Positions 15,001 through 30,000 of a stretch of DNA of 64,000 bases are shown in pieces. The stretch is from positions 92,501 through 156,500 of the forward strand of contig NW_026733096.1 in the NCBI RefSeq assembly GCF_028476545.1. The letters run 5' to 3'. The notes beneath the pieces were generated by a model. It did not search any database. It saw nothing but the letters and a program-made list of their open reading frames with translations, and was not told the DNA's origin. A program made the translations under genes and the position numbers. This DNA comes from Physella acuta. Its lineage: Eukaryota > Mollusca > Gastropoda > Physidae. How positions within the stretch are numbered: the stretch's first letter is position 1; each line of letters begins with the position of its first letter.

Positions 15001-18000
15001 TATTTTTTTTTTTTAAATATTTGTTTTAAGAACAAAAATTGTAAAAAAAAAACAACTTTTAAAAATGATTTTGATGTTCAAATTAAGATTTGTTGATGCT
15101 AAGGGGATTGGACAGAACTTTTTATGGGGTGAAGTTGAGGGTAAAGTGACATAGGATTATAAGGGTTATAGGTTGGGGATAAAAATCTGTTTAAATAATG
15201 TGATGTTTTTTGACAGTAATACTTCATACATTGCATCTTTCAACTGACAAAAAAAAATGCATACTCTCAAGTAATTATATGGAGCAATATTTCTTTCCCT
15301 AATTTTAATTTTTTTTCACAGAAATCCTTTAATTGTATTTCTCTTTTTTGCATTTTCACAATCTTTCCTTAGATTCAGCAAACTCAAAGTATTTGATAGA
15401 TGATTGGAAATCATATCTAACAGTTGACAGCTATCCAGCTAAGACCAAAAATACATCAGCTGTGGCACCACATTTCTTGGGTCTTCAGATTAACTCTCTC
15501 ACACAAAAGGTACTCCTTCTTCTGCCTATAGTCTAGGGTGAATATCCTGTATAAATTATTTAATATACCATAGTATCCCATAAAAAGTACTTTGGACATC
15601 TTAATATTGAGTCTGTTAAATATTTTCTATTTGGGGTTCCACAATTATGATACATATTTTGATAAAATATAATAAAAATGTATAATATTTTTTTTTATTT
15701 ATTTGTATTTACTTTTTACATCTTCTAATTTTTTCACAGGCCTTAACCAACTTTGTGATCATCTACAATGACACAGCACTACACAGTATTCCTGTTGCAA
15801 TCAATTTTGTCACCAACAGCCTTTTGAGAATGTTCAACATATCCACATATATTGAAGGGAATAGCTTCCCTTGGCCTGAGGTTTCAGCTGCTATACAGTT
15901 TAACAGTGGGGCCATGGCCTCTGTCTTGATGGTCGGCTTGGCTTTTATATCTGTACTGCCAGGATTTGCAGGGGATATAGTTAAGGACAGAGAAGTAAGT
16001 CAGCTACATCTGTCAAAGCTACATTTGTGAATTTACTGTATGTCATACTTTACTTTTAAATTAAATATCCATTTCCTCATGACTCCACCCCCAACCCCCA
16101 TTACATCTACTGCCCTGCCATCCCAGAAAAAAAATGAAAGAATACATAATTTTTACACAATATATATGTTCACTAGTGTCCACCCCCTAAAAAAATAAAT
16201 AAAATGATACATGTGCAAATAAAGCTTTTCACAATTTTAAACTATAGATTCATTATTTTGGCTTTTAAATTGGCACTTGTTCATAACTATTTTTCTTTTT
16301 AAATTGTTCTAGTTGAAGCTAAGAGGACAGCTGCGCATAGCTGGGGTAACATTTAACCAATACTGGGGGACCATTTACCTGGTGGACATTTTAATTTACC
16401 TCATACCTTCAGTTAGTGTACTCATCATTGTGTTGGCTATGCAGGTAAGTTTATGTTTGTTAAGTTTGTTTTTAATCAATTAAACTGATGTCTTAAGGGT
16501 TTATTTAAAGCTTTATCATACCAGTTCATATTATAAATAGATTTTTGAGATAATTGGAAAAAATTCTTGTAGGTTTTTTAGCCATGGGACAAAAGAAGTA
16601 GAATTTATCTGTCTTTAGGACCTCAGCAAATAAAGAGATAGTATAGTTAGCACTATGCTCAGCTGTCTTTACTTTCCTTGATAAAACCATGATCCCATCC
16701 TAAGTGAAGGAACTCAGAGACTTTCTACATTACATGCTCAAGCCTGAGAATAGATCTGACCTTCAGGCTAGAACTCATAATGTTCACATTAAAAATATGA
16801 ATTTTAAATGAATTTTTGAGACGTTCTGCTTCACTACCATTTGTTTTATCTTTTGTAATTTTTTCCAAATGTTTTTCTAATTTGTACAATAATATGTGTA
16901 ACCCTCACTCAGTGGGGATGCTTTTACCCACTGAGGTGTTGTGGTTTAAGACGGGCTGACCCTGAGATTAAGTACACACCGACACCGACAGTTGTTGTCC
17001 AGTACTCGTTTATTTACAGCATCGAGCCATGACGGCGATGCAACACAGTAGTACAAACGAACTAGCCAAGATAGACCAAAAGATCCAAACAATCCAAAAG
17101 ACCAAAAGACCAAAAGATCAAAAGATCAAAAGATCAAAATAGAAAACTGTAGCCCTTCATTAGGTCTACATCTTGGTCCACAGACAGCAGCCTTGCGTGT
17201 GCGACACAGCTAGGCACATGTCACATGACATGGAACACAGGTAATTTCGCTCACAAAAGCATAAAAAAACGTCAACAGTTCAGTTGCAGTCCCACAGGGG
17301 CCGCAACCCAATGAATAAAAACTTCATAGTTTTATCCCCCTTTGGCTGGTAACCATATGTGTTACACAGCCCCCCTCACAAATAAATGTACAATGGAATT
17401 CACATTTACATTTACATTTACAACTCATACTTAATAGTACTTTAAAAAAAAGTTCAGTACACTAGTACACAGACATTAAGTCCTTTCAACTCAAATAGAT
17501 TATTCCCGGCAAACCGGTAGAGGCTCCAGTGCTGGTACTGGTCACCACTTGATGCGCCAGGTTGAGTCGCTCGACGGGTCGTCGTTGACGGGTTGACCTC
17601 CGCAGCTCCACTGGTGGTTCTGGGTTGATCCAAGAGTCATCCTCGTCCGATGCCTCGTCCCTCGCATTCACCTCATCCAGATGTGGGGCTGGCCTGACCA
17701 TCACCTTGTCTTGTCCGTCCCGGGCGACAACCTCTGGCACGAAAGGCGTTGCCTCCGGCCGAAGTCTAGTTGGGACCACTACCTTGACTGTCAGTTCCTC
17801 ACCTTCATCTGCCTCACTGGTTGGTATGACCTCTCTCCGTCGCTCCCCCTCCGCCACAGTGGGCCCAGCACTCGACATTGTATAGTCGGGTCGCTGCCAA
17901 CCACGGCGGCGTCCACCACGTCGTCGGCCTCTCCTCCGGCGGCGTCTCCGACCTCTGCTTGTGTCATGTCTGTCTCCCAAGCGACGATCTTGCTCGCGCT

Positions 18001-21000
18001 GAGACTGACATTCATGGTGTGGATGTCTACCCTTCTCACGCGCACCCTCCGGCTGCAACCCTCCTCCACGGCGGAACACCCGACAGCCGTACCTCCAGCC
18101 GCTAGGCGAGGTACCCTGAGCTGTGGTTGCTCGACACTGTGATGATCTCGGTGGCGTAAACTTGGGCTGGGAGCTTGGCAGAACACGCATCAGCATCCGC
18201 TCCCCGACGCTGATAGACTGGCATTTCCCCTGCTGCTGACTCCGTTGCCTAGCTGCTTTCCTCGGACAGTCGCGGACGAAGTGCTTCCTGGACCCGCACC
18301 CGTAACAAGCTCCTCTGTAAGGCCGTTGTCTCCGGGCTAGGATAGCTGCTGCCACCTTCTCCGCCAGACAGTCAAGTTGTTCCTCCGTGAGTATCAGCGG
18401 CGTCGTCTCTTGGCGAACAACTGTCGTTACTGCGTCGACCTGGATAGTCCTGTTAGCTGCTGCCGTGGCTACGACTGGGGACTCAGTTGTCCCGTCCAGC
18501 CTTTTAACAGCTTTCAGGACGGTCTCCATCTTCGGGCTAGCTTCCCCTGCAACCCCGCCCGTGGGTAGAAAGTCGGTGAACTCGTCCTCATCGCTGTGTA
18601 CTGGAGCACACACCTTCACCGTCACGGGCCGCTGCGCACTTGCGTGTTGTAGATCAGCCATCTTAGCCCTCAACATGGCCAGCTCTTGCGACAACTTCTC
18701 GAACGTCGGCTTGGTGCTTTCCATCCTACCTCCCAAGGTCAAGCCCCACGTTGGGCGCCAAATGTAACCCTCACTCAGTGGGGATGCTTTTACCCACTGA
18801 GGTATTGTGGTTAAGACGGGCTGACCCTGAGATTAAGTACACACCGACACCGACAGTTGTTGTCCAGTACTCGTTTATTTACAGCATCGAGCCATGACGG
18901 CGATGCAACACAGTAGTACAAACGAACTAGCCAAGATAGACCAAAAGATCCAAACAATCCAAAAGACCAAAAGACCAAAAGATCAAAAGATCAAAAGATC
19001 AAAATAGAAAACTGTAGCCCTTCATTAGGTCTACATCTTGGTCCACAGACAGCAGCCTTGCGTGTGCGACACAGCTAGGCACATGTCACATGACATGGAA
19101 CACAGGTAATTTCGCTCACAAAAGCATAAAAAAACGTCAACAGTTCAGTTGCAGTCCCACAGGGGCCGCAACCCAATGAATAAAAACTTCATAGTTTTAT
19201 CCCCCTTTGGCTGGTAACCATATGTGTTACATATGTCTTTTTAAAATTCACTGTGGTTTTTTTTAACTCCTTCTGTTTCTTAATCCTTGTGGATTCCATT
19301 CAACTTAAGCAATTAAAAATATGTATCGTTTGGTTTTCAATATAATTTCTCCGTAAATAATAGGTTCCTTTCTTGGAATATATATATGAAAGTTTTTTCT
19401 ATAAATCTATGTGAATAGGTTCCTGGCTTGAATTCTGAGGGAGCAATAGCTGCACTTGTCCTGATATTTATCACCAACATACCATTGAACATTCTACTGG
19501 CACTAGTGGTCTCCTTCATCTTTGATAAATCTGAATCATGCCACGCATACCTCTCACAGATTTTAACTATGGTATGTCTAGTAAGGAAGATGCATCTGAC
19601 AGCTAACATTAGTGACAGCAACCAGGTTTAGTTATGTCAGTGATTGAAATTTTAGAGAGAATCTATCTCATAACGGGGAGTTATAAAATTTAATTAAGAC
19701 AAACCAATAGACAATTTTCTAGAGGTAAACTTTGTCTTATTTTTCTTTGCCCTAAATTAAATAGCGTGGTTCCAAGTTTCTATGCAGTAAATAAAAATGT
19801 TCTGTAGGTTTTTATAATGTAAATTATATAGTGTTGTATGTTGTTATGATGTAAATTACTATACTGAACAACTAATGGTGAAAATTGTGTTGCAGGTTTG
19901 TTTGTTGCCTTACCTCACTGTCTCACTTGTTGATATGTTAGCACATAGTGAAGCTGCCACAGTCATCCATTATATCTGTTGTATTTTTGATCCTCCGTAT
20001 ACCATCTTTGGGGGCATCTACTACATCAGTCGGGTGAGTTAACTACAATCTATCTGATCAGTTAACAAACTGGCCTGTTACAATCTACCAGGTAAGTTAA
20101 CAATCTGTCCTGTTACAATCTACCAGGTAAGTTAACAAACTGGCCTGTTACAATCTACCAGGTAAGTTAACAAACTGGTCTGTTACAATCTACCAGGTAA
20201 GTTGACAAACTGGCCTGTTACAATCTACCCGGTAAGTTGACAAACTGACCTGTTAAAATCTATTAACTAACTGACCTGTTACAATCTACCAGGTAAGTTA
20301 ACTAACTGTCCTGTTACAATCTACCAGGTAAGTTAACAATCTGTCCTGTTACAATCTACCAGGTAAGTTAACAAACTGGTCTGTTACAATCTACCAGGTA
20401 AGTTGACAAACTGGCCTGTTACAATCTACCCGGTAAGTTGACAAACTGACCTGTTAAAATCTATTAACTAACTGACCTGTTACAATCTACCAGGTAAGAT
20501 AACAAACTGGCCTGTTACAATCTACCAGGTAAGTTAACAAACTGGCCTGTTACAATCTACCAGGTAAGTTAACAATCTGTCCTGTTACAATCTACCAGGT
20601 AAGTTAACAAACTGGCCTGTTACAATCTACCAGGTAAGTTGACAAACTGGCCTGTTACAATCTACCAGGTTAGTTAACAAACTGGCCTGTTAATATCTAC
20701 CAGGTAAGTTAACAAACTGGCCTGTTAATATCTACCAGGTAAGTTAACAAACTGGCCTGTTAATATCTACCAGGTAAGTTAACAAACTGGCCTATTACAA
20801 TCTACCAAGTAAGTTAACTAACTAACCTTCATCATTCCCTAAGGATCTATATAATAATCCTTAAGAAGTCCTACTTTTTAAAACAAATTGCTGAATAAAA
20901 TCTGTTGAAATTTATGGTGAATTGCTAAGTATACTGCACAATGTAAATTTTTAAAATGACAATGAATATTTCCTTAATACTAACTAATTGTTTGAATTTG

Positions 21001-24000
21001 ATATTCACTAAATTTTAACATTGAACTTGAACAGCACTTATTTACTTCAAAATTTTAGCATAAGTTTTGTCTTTACTATCCTTGTTTCCATCAGATATAT
21101 TTGATTGCTACATTAAGCCAACAGGAGGTCTCCACAAGTGATTACTTCAAGTTTGAAAACCATGTTGTCATAACCATCATTATGGTGAGCACCGAAAGAA
21201 TTAATTTTGTATGAAGTTCCACTAAAACACAATTTCTTATTTCTAATTAAGATGAATTTAGTGAGGTCTTAAAAAAAATGCTACTGTTGACACACAGGCT
21301 TTTATGTGGAACAACATCTTTTTATTTTTTTTCTTTACCTTTTCACAGGAAATTGTCTTTGTTTTGCAATTTCACATTCTTTCCTTAGATTAGCAACTTG
21401 ATGTGAGATCACTCCCGCTTTATGTTGATAACATTTCTACTGAAATTATTTAATTGTAGATCTTTGTTTTGCATTTTTACTTCCTTTCTTTAGCCTTCTC
21501 TGATTACTATTGATAATTTTAAAATATTTGATTACTTTCAGCCTTTGATTAATTTCATTTGGATGTACTGGCTTCTGCGTGTATTGGATGTCAAAAAAAT
21601 GGGAGGACATTTCAAGGAAGCTTTTCCATGCTACTCTAGTACTGTTAATTATACTCCATTAAGGAACAGGGATAGCTATAAAGATGAGGATGAAGACATC
21701 AGAGCAGAGAGACTGAGAATTGAAAGCTTAAAGGCGAATGCACCCAAGGTACAATGTTTTGTGTCACCTACTTGAGTATTATCACACAGTGGTTTAGTTT
21801 TAGATCTTTACCTCTTAATGTATGCAGCCAGTTCTATTTTATCTACTGGCAATCTGTCCATCCTGTATTCAATACAAATTGTTATAGGCCTACTAGAGCT
21901 TAGAAACTTAACCTGATATCATATTTAGCTAAGAACCCAAATCAGATACAAGTTTAGAAATCCATCCCGGCATCCCATTGAACTGATTACATTCTTATTC
22001 CCACTAGAACACTGCCTCATCTTTTGGTCTCACACAAAATAATGTCAAGGTAATGTACCATTTAGCTTCTGGGTACTCCCTTGCATGTTCTATTACCCTG
22101 TTTTTATTTTATCAGGAATGTCATTATTCATTGAAATCATCTTCAGCATTTTGAAACTTTTGTTTTAAACTTTTACTATTAGTTTCCTGTAAGTAATTGT
22201 GTTTCTAGTATAGAAGAAAGCATGTTTAGCATATTGAAACTTATGTTCTAATCCATTAGTTTTAGTAATAGAGTGTTTTTTGTTTGATAGAAGAAAACAA
22301 AACCCCAGTGTGTCATAGGTTAAATATAGTAACATTTTTTTGTTCACTAATGAAATCATTTCCTTTAAGTTCTACTTTTCCATTTTTTCAGTACTAAATT
22401 TATAAAATGTATGTTGTCTGAACGCAACTTCAAAACTTTTATCAACAGCTGAAAGGGCTACCCCTACACGAAATGAAGTAATCTGAGTTTTACCACTTCC
22501 CAACATCATCCCTCTTAGTCACAGAAAGCAGACCCAACCTAAATGACTTCACTAAGTTCCACCACCACACTAAAATAACAAATACTCTAATGGAAATTGA
22601 TGTGTTTTTTTTTAAATTTTTCTTTATAAGCAATATATTATAGCATCAGGTAGCACAATGTCTCAAGTCTAAGACCCTCATCCCCATCATAGGTATGTGG
22701 AATCATTTATGGACAACTCCCAACTCCATAATTATAATTGTGTATTTCTTTGTATTTGATGTAAAATATGTTGGAAAAAGCTGCTTGTTGTTTATATAGT
22801 ATTTTAAATTGTTAAAAAGCTAGAGTTTCTTTATAAATTGCATGTACTATTTATTGTTATTTTTCTTTTTAATCCTTCTATTTAACAGTTTAACAATTTT
22901 TTACTTTCCACTTTTATTTTAAATTGTGATTAATTTACAATAGCATCACACTGAAGTAACCATTAAAAAATATCAAAAATTGTTTATTTGGTTAAGTTAC
23001 TTATTATTTAATTATTGATAATAAAATTTATGTTAATTTCTTTACCTTTACTCAAAGTTAATTGTTTAATACATATCTGATAAAAACCTTCACTTACAAA
23101 ACTAAGTCAAGTCACCTGGAAAAGTGTTTTAAAAATTAGGTTTTGTAGGAAAACACTGTTCTTAATGACTTTTGTTTCATTTTACTCAAGTAAAATGACA
23201 TTTTCTCATATTGTTTTCTCTTGTTATTCTGTATGTCACTGATGCAGAAGCTATTTATAACTTATTTATGTGATCATAAAGAATTGTTTTTATATTCTGT
23301 TACCATAGCAACCAGTGGCCTACACCTATGAGCTTAGAAAAGATTATGTCAAGAGAACAAACAAAACAAGCCTATGCAACACAGCCTCCATGAAAACAAA
23401 AACAGCAGTACGTAACTTGAGCATTGGTGTGGATGAAGGTGAGGTCCTGGGTCTGTTGGGGCCCAATGGAGCTGGGAAAACTACAGCTCTCAGTATGATC
23501 ATAGCAGAGACAAAGCCAACTTGTGGCCAGGTGAGAAATTTCTTTTTTATTTCATTATGTTGAATGAATTAAGGGGAATCTACCAGTTTGGTTTTAAACT
23601 TCATTTCCTAAATATTCCATCACTATAATTGTTATTGATAACTAAACTGTAGAAAAAGGAATATAAACATGAAAATGACAATAATTATAGAAAGATGGAG
23701 TGGTTAATATCATATCTTTTTTATTTCATTATGTTGAATGAATTAAGGGGAACCTACCATTGTGGTTTTAAACTTCATTTCCTAAATGATTTCTATAGCT
23801 CTAATGTTACTGATAACTAAACTGTAGAAAAATGAATTAATACATAAAAATTACAGTAATTATAGAAAAATGGAATGGTTAATTGCATTTTTTAAAAAGT
23901 TCATGTGTTATTGTTTTAATGAATAAAAAAGTTACTTGAAGGAACAAACTGCTGTTAATTGAGTTATGTTCGTATGCTAGCTGTGCTTGGCTAAACACTG

Positions 24001-27000
24001 TAAATAATTTCTTAATTTATGTGTGTTCACAGGTAGTTGTAAATGGCAACAACATAAGATCTAATGTGTTATCTGTGCTTGAATGTTTGGCCTACTGCCC
24101 ACAACTAGATGCATTGTGGGAAACTATCACACTGGAGGAGCATCTAAAATGTTTTGCTGATATCAAAGGGCTTTCCCAAACAAATGTCAGGAATGTTGTT
24201 AACTAGTAGGTTGTTTGTTTTCTTTTTCTATTCTCTGAGGATTATAAAATAATAAATATTACTGATGCCAATTATAGGGGAATCATTGATTTTATCTCCA
24301 CTTTTTGGTTCATAATCAAGATTGAAGCATAATCCATTTTATAAATAACAATCAGTCTACTGTAAAATATGACATAGTTAGGATTATAAAAGAAAACACA
24401 TAAAGACATAAATTTTGTTTCTACTTAGGAAACATTTCAGTTGAATTTACTCCTTGCTACAGCAGGCCTACTTACTGCTGTAATATAGTGAGACTTGTGA
24501 AGTCAAGGGAACTCACTCTTCTTGTATTAGTATTATATTTATACTGTTATCTTGAGTGATGTCCCTTATATGTATATATATATTTGTGTCTCGTGACTTC
24601 CGCTCTCTCTCGTTTCCATCATGTAGTTGAGGCCAATAAACGTTTTATATACAATCACATGCTTCTATCGTCAATCTATTACATCTGGCGACGAGGATGG
24701 GATAATCCACTAGAAAGAGCATATGCTTACTTAAAAAGGAGCTTGCTAGAGCATATTGGCTAAGTATTTCTAGAATAATGGCGCTGTATGGCCAAATAAA
24801 AGAATTTGATTCGAATGATGAAACCATTCATGATTATCTAGATAGGTTAAGCTTTTACCTTGAAGCTAACGACGTGATGATAGAAGCCAAAAAGAGAGCT
24901 GTTTTGTTAACAGTCATAGGGCCTCAACAATTTAGGCTACTAAAGGACTTATGCGCACCAGCTAGTCTAACTACCAAGAGCTTTAACGAGCTGAGCAAAT
25001 TGCTAACAGACCACCATGCGCCTGTACCATCAAAGTTTCTGTGTAGAGCTAGATTTGACGGTAGGACTCGTCAACCAAACGAGTCAATATCAGAATATGT
25101 TGCTGCTTTACGTCATTTAAGTGAATTTTGTGAATTCGGAGACACGCTATCTGACAGACTATGTGAAAAGTTTGTGACAGGTGTAAACAGCCCTGATGTT
25201 CAAAGAAAGTTGCTGCTCGAGTCAGATCTAACATTAGAAAAAGTAATACAACTTGCAACTTCATACCAGCAGTCATCCGATGCGGCGAGATCTCTAGCAC
25301 CCTCAGAGATCCATGCAGTAAACAGCAGGTTAGTCAACAAACAACAACCCCATCAGAGCATTTCAACTTATGCTAAACAGCCTGCACGTTCAAATCCTAG
25401 ATCTAAATCTAGTAATAATTATCAAAAATGTCATCGATGCAAAGGTCCCCATGCATCTCATCGATGCAAGTTCAAGTCAGCAACTTGTTATAAGTGCAGT
25501 AAGCAAGGTCACATTGCCAAGGCCTGCTTTGCAAAGTCTTCGTCTGTTGCTAAATCTAGCCAGTCAAGACAGTACCGCAACCAAAGGCAGCACTATGTTA
25601 ACTCTCACCAAGACTACCTAACCCAACCAATGAACCACTCTACCTGTGAAAATGCTCAAACTGATTCGCAGCCGGATTTCAACCTGTTCTCTGTGAAATC
25701 AATAAGTCATGCTCCCATCAATGTACTAGTTAATATCAACTGTAAGAGCATCAGCTTCCAACTTGACACTGGAGCATCTCTAACTGTCATCACAAAGAAG
25801 GACTTTGACGCTGTCACAGGAGGATCAGTGCCTCTACAACCATGTCACAAGTGTCTAACAACATACACTGGTGACAATGTTCCGGTAATAGGAGAGTGTA
25901 TGGTTCATGTAAGTTATAATGGTCAAAGTGTTAAACTTCCTCTTCTTGTGGTTGAAGGAAATGGACCACCATTACTAGGTAGGAACTGGTTAAGTGATCT
26001 TAAGTTAAATTGGGAGAGTATATTTTCAGTGATCAAAGCAAGAGAATCTAGTTTTACTTCAATAGATAAAGTTATATCTGAAAATGAAAGTGTTTTTGGT
26101 AATTCAGGATTACTAAATGATAGAACAGTGAAGATAAGCATTAAAGACACAAATCCAAGATACTGCAAAGCTAGAGTTCCACCTTATGCAATGAGGAATA
26201 AAATTGAAAATGAGCTAAGTAGATTGGAATCTAATGGCATCATAAAGAAGGTAGACTATTCCGATTGGGCAACGCCCATTGTGCCAGTGTTAAAGAAGGA
26301 TGGTTCTGTAAGAATTTGTGGAGACTATAAAGCTACACTGAATAAGCAAATAGAGCTAAATAGGTACCCTATTCCTAACATTGAGGAAATTTCTTTGAAT
26401 TTGGCAGGAGGAGACAAATTCACTGAATTAGACTTTAGTCATGCTTACACTCAACTAGAACTGCATCCAGATTCAAAAGTCTATACGACAATAAACACAC
26501 ATAAAGGACTCTACCAATATGAAAGACTATGTTTTGGCATATCATCCAGCCCTGGAATTTTCCAAGCTGTCATGGACAGTATTTTTAAGGATATTCCAAA
26601 TGTTTGTGTGTACTTTGACAATGTGTACATAACTGGTAAGAATGACACTGAACATCTTAAAACACTTGATAAAGTCTTGAAAATAGTTGGTGAAAAAGGT
26701 TTAAAGATAAACAAAGATAAATGTCAATTCATGCTGACAGAAATTAGTTTTCTTGGTTATAATTTAAGCAAGCAAGGTCTCAGGCCTCAACCTGAGAAAA
26801 CAAAAGCCATTAAAGAAGCACCCAAACCTGAAAATACCCAACAACTAAGAGCTTTTTTGGGCTTGATAAATTACTATGCAAAGTTCACAGGGAATCTGTC
26901 TGGTAAACTATCACCACTGTACAAGCTGCTACAGAAAAATGCAACTTGGCACTGGGGTAAACAACAAGATGCTGCTTTTAATACAGCAAAAGAAGCTTTG

Positions 27001-30000
27001 TCTTCTGACACCTTACTAACTCACTATGACCCAAGGAAAAGACTTATCTTAACATGTGATGCTTCACCTGATGGTGTAGGAGCAGTCTTATCCCACATAG
27101 ATGAAAAGGGTGACAGACCCATTGCTTTTGCCAGTAGATCTTTGAACCAGGCTGAGAAAAATTATTCTCAGTTAGATAGGGAAGGCTTAGGCATCATTTT
27201 TGGTGTTAAGAAATTTCATAAGTTTCTGTTTGGTAAAGAGTTCACCATCTTTACAGATCATAAGCTATTGCTAGGTTTGTTTGGGGAAAACAAACCCCTA
27301 CCTGAGCATGCCTCACCAAGAATTCAAAGATGGGCTATCACACTAACTGCATACAATTATGAATTGAGATACAAACCTGGATCTGAGAATAGTGCAGATA
27401 GTCTTAGTCGATTACCTTTAAAAAACCAAAGCCTTAGCTATGTACCAGAAGATGTATTTGTTCTCTTCACTATCATGGATAACTCCAATATAAATGTGAA
27501 TGATATTAAAAGAGAAACACAAAAAGATGAGTGCTTAATAAAAGTATATGAGTACTGTAAAAATGGTTGGCCTGAAGAGTCAGTGAATGAGGACTTAAAG
27601 CCATATAAAATAAGAAAAACAGAGTTAAGTCTAGAAGATGGATGTATACTATGGGGGTCAAGGGTCATTATCCCTAAAATGTTACAAAAAGAAGTTTTAA
27701 GAACTTTACATGATACTCATCTTGGTTCTTCCAAAATGAAGAGTCTAGCAAGATCATGGTTCTGGTGGCCACATATGGATGCTGATATTGAAAAATATGT
27801 AAAGCTTTGTTCAAGCTGTGCACAACATTCAAAGCAACCAGCTACAGCATCTTTGCAAAACTGGGACTGGCCAATCGAACCATGGAAACGTATACATATA
27901 GATTTCGCAGGACCCTTCATGAACAAAATGTTCTTAATTGTTATTGATTCACATTCTAAGTGGTTAGAAGTTAAAATCATGAACACAATCACTGCAAATG
28001 ATACCATTATAGAACTTAAGGAAATATTTTCAACTCATGGATTACCAGATCAAATTGTTTCAGATAACGGGCCTAGTTTCACAGCTCATGAGTTTAAACT
28101 GTTTTGTGTAGCAAATGGTATTGAGCATATAACCACATCACCCTATCATCCTGCTGGGAATGGTTTGGCTGAAAGAGCAGTAGGAATATTCAAAACCGCT
28201 ATGGTAAAAATGAGTACCGGTAACAAATGTTCTCTCAGAGAAAGAGTAAACAGGTTCTTAGCCAAATACCGCACAACTCCTCATATAACAACAGGTGTTG
28301 CACCATGCAAATTGCTATGTGGTAGGAAAATTAAAACTCATCTTGACCTACTACATCCAACTGTTCAAAGGTCTGTTTCCCAACATCAACATACACAAAA
28401 AGTAAATCATGACAGAACATCCATTGAAAGAGAATTTGGAGTTAATGATAATGTGTATCTAAGAAATTATGGGAGAAGGGAAAAATGGATACCAGGTCAA
28501 ATTGTTCAATGTCCAGGACCTGTGTCTTATAAAGTAAAAACAAATGATGGACGTATTGTCCGTAGACATGCAGACCAGTTAAAAATAACTTGTGCAGATA
28601 ATAAGTGTGAATCTGTCAATCCCACCAAATCTGAACAGTTCACACCAACTCAGTTTGTTCCACAACCAAGTTCTGTTGATATGACTGAACCAAGTTGTCT
28701 AGAGTCAGAAAATGTAAATTCTGGAATTAATGATTTAGATCCTAGACCTCCTGAGATAGAGAATCCATATGGTCAGAATCTTGAGTCACCAAATCAAAAG
28801 CCACTGAGAAGGTCAAGCAGGACAATCAAAGTCCCAAATAAGTTAGACCTATGATTTTAAAGGTCAAAAGGACTTTGACATCATTGTTTTGTATTTTAAT
28901 TATGTTGTAACATATTGTGCATTGTTTGTAAGGATGTAATCTACCATAGTGTTCATGTTACAATATAATTGGTGATTTTAGGATACTGTAAATTGTTCTA
29001 TTGAGAGATGTGTTGTGTTTACTAAGGGTAAAGGGATGTAATATAGTGAGACTTGTGAAGTCAAGGGAACTCACTCTTCTTGTATTAGTATTATATTTAT
29101 ACTGTTATCTTGAGTGATGTCCCTTATATGTATATATATATATTTGTGTCTCGTGACTTCCGCTCTCTCTCGTTTCCATCATGTAGTTGAGGCCAATAAA
29201 CGTTTTATATACAATCACATGCTTCTATCGTCAATCTATTACAACTGGATTTTTATTAATTGTATGGGACAAATACATTCTAGCAGGATAAGTTACATTT
29301 TTCAGTACTTTTAATTTTTAAAATTGTATCATTGACCAGCTACATAGAAAACTTAAAGTTGGCAGAGCACCAGAAAAAACAGACTAAAGCATTGTCAGGA
29401 GGGACAAAAAGGAAGGTGAGTTTTATTTTGGAAAAAGTCAATGTTTAAAAAATAATTTCAAATCATCTCATGTTCATCTATTTTCCCCCAATAATAAAAT
29501 TAATTATTTTTACTAGTTGAGCTACATTCTAAGCATACTTGGATCACCCCAATTAGTTTTATTGGACGAACCATCAACTGGCATGGACCCTCAATCTAAA
29601 CGGTTTTTATGGTAAAGGTTTTACATGATTCCTTTGTAGGGTTTTAAATAAATGGTTCAAACTATGTTTAAATTTAATTTTTATCTTACATATTTGATAA
29701 CTTCTTTAATTAATCAACTTACAGGGGTATGTGCCAGTACATATCTTCAAACTAATTTTTTATGAATTTTCAAATTGTGGGTCCATTAAAAACACTAGTT
29801 TTAATGCCCCAAAATTAAGTGTTTTGAATGGACACAAATTTTGAAAGTTCATAATAAATTATTTTGAAGACCTGCACTTAATACTTTAAAAGTAAAACTG
29901 ATCTAATGATGGTAGATCAGCAAGTTACATAATACATTTTGTTTAATCTTAAAACTATTAAATACTATTAATCCATAACATATTTTTTTGTCTTTTCCTA

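Larger units (their letters stand above)
24479..29243 (+). mobile_element. Full-length Ty3/gypsy LTR retrotransposon in intron 27 of copy 1
   Basis: LTRs at 24479-24683 (205 bp) and 29037-29243 (207 bp) begin TGTAATATAG and end ATTACA. They look identical apart from one TA unit, so the insertion is very young. TGGCGACGAGGATGGG lies at the primer-binding position, and a purine-rich tract (AAGGGTAAAGGGA) precedes the 3' LTR. Flanking ACTGC/ACTGG agrees with a 5-bp target duplication at four of five bases. The internal region is one gag-pol frame (24778-28854). Both LTRs contain AATAAA (24635, 29195) in the same orientation as the host gene. It looks whole. The family is Ty3/gypsy (Metaviridae), perhaps the Mag-like branch with paired zinc knuckles. 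Confidence 0.95.

Noticed and set aside
17625-18767. Several plus-strand open frames opposite the Gag-like frame
   Set aside because: Shadows of the GC-rich minus-strand Gag-like frame; no recognisable motifs.
25049-28007. Minus-strand frames within the Ty3/gypsy element
   Set aside because: Antisense shadows of the gag-pol frame.
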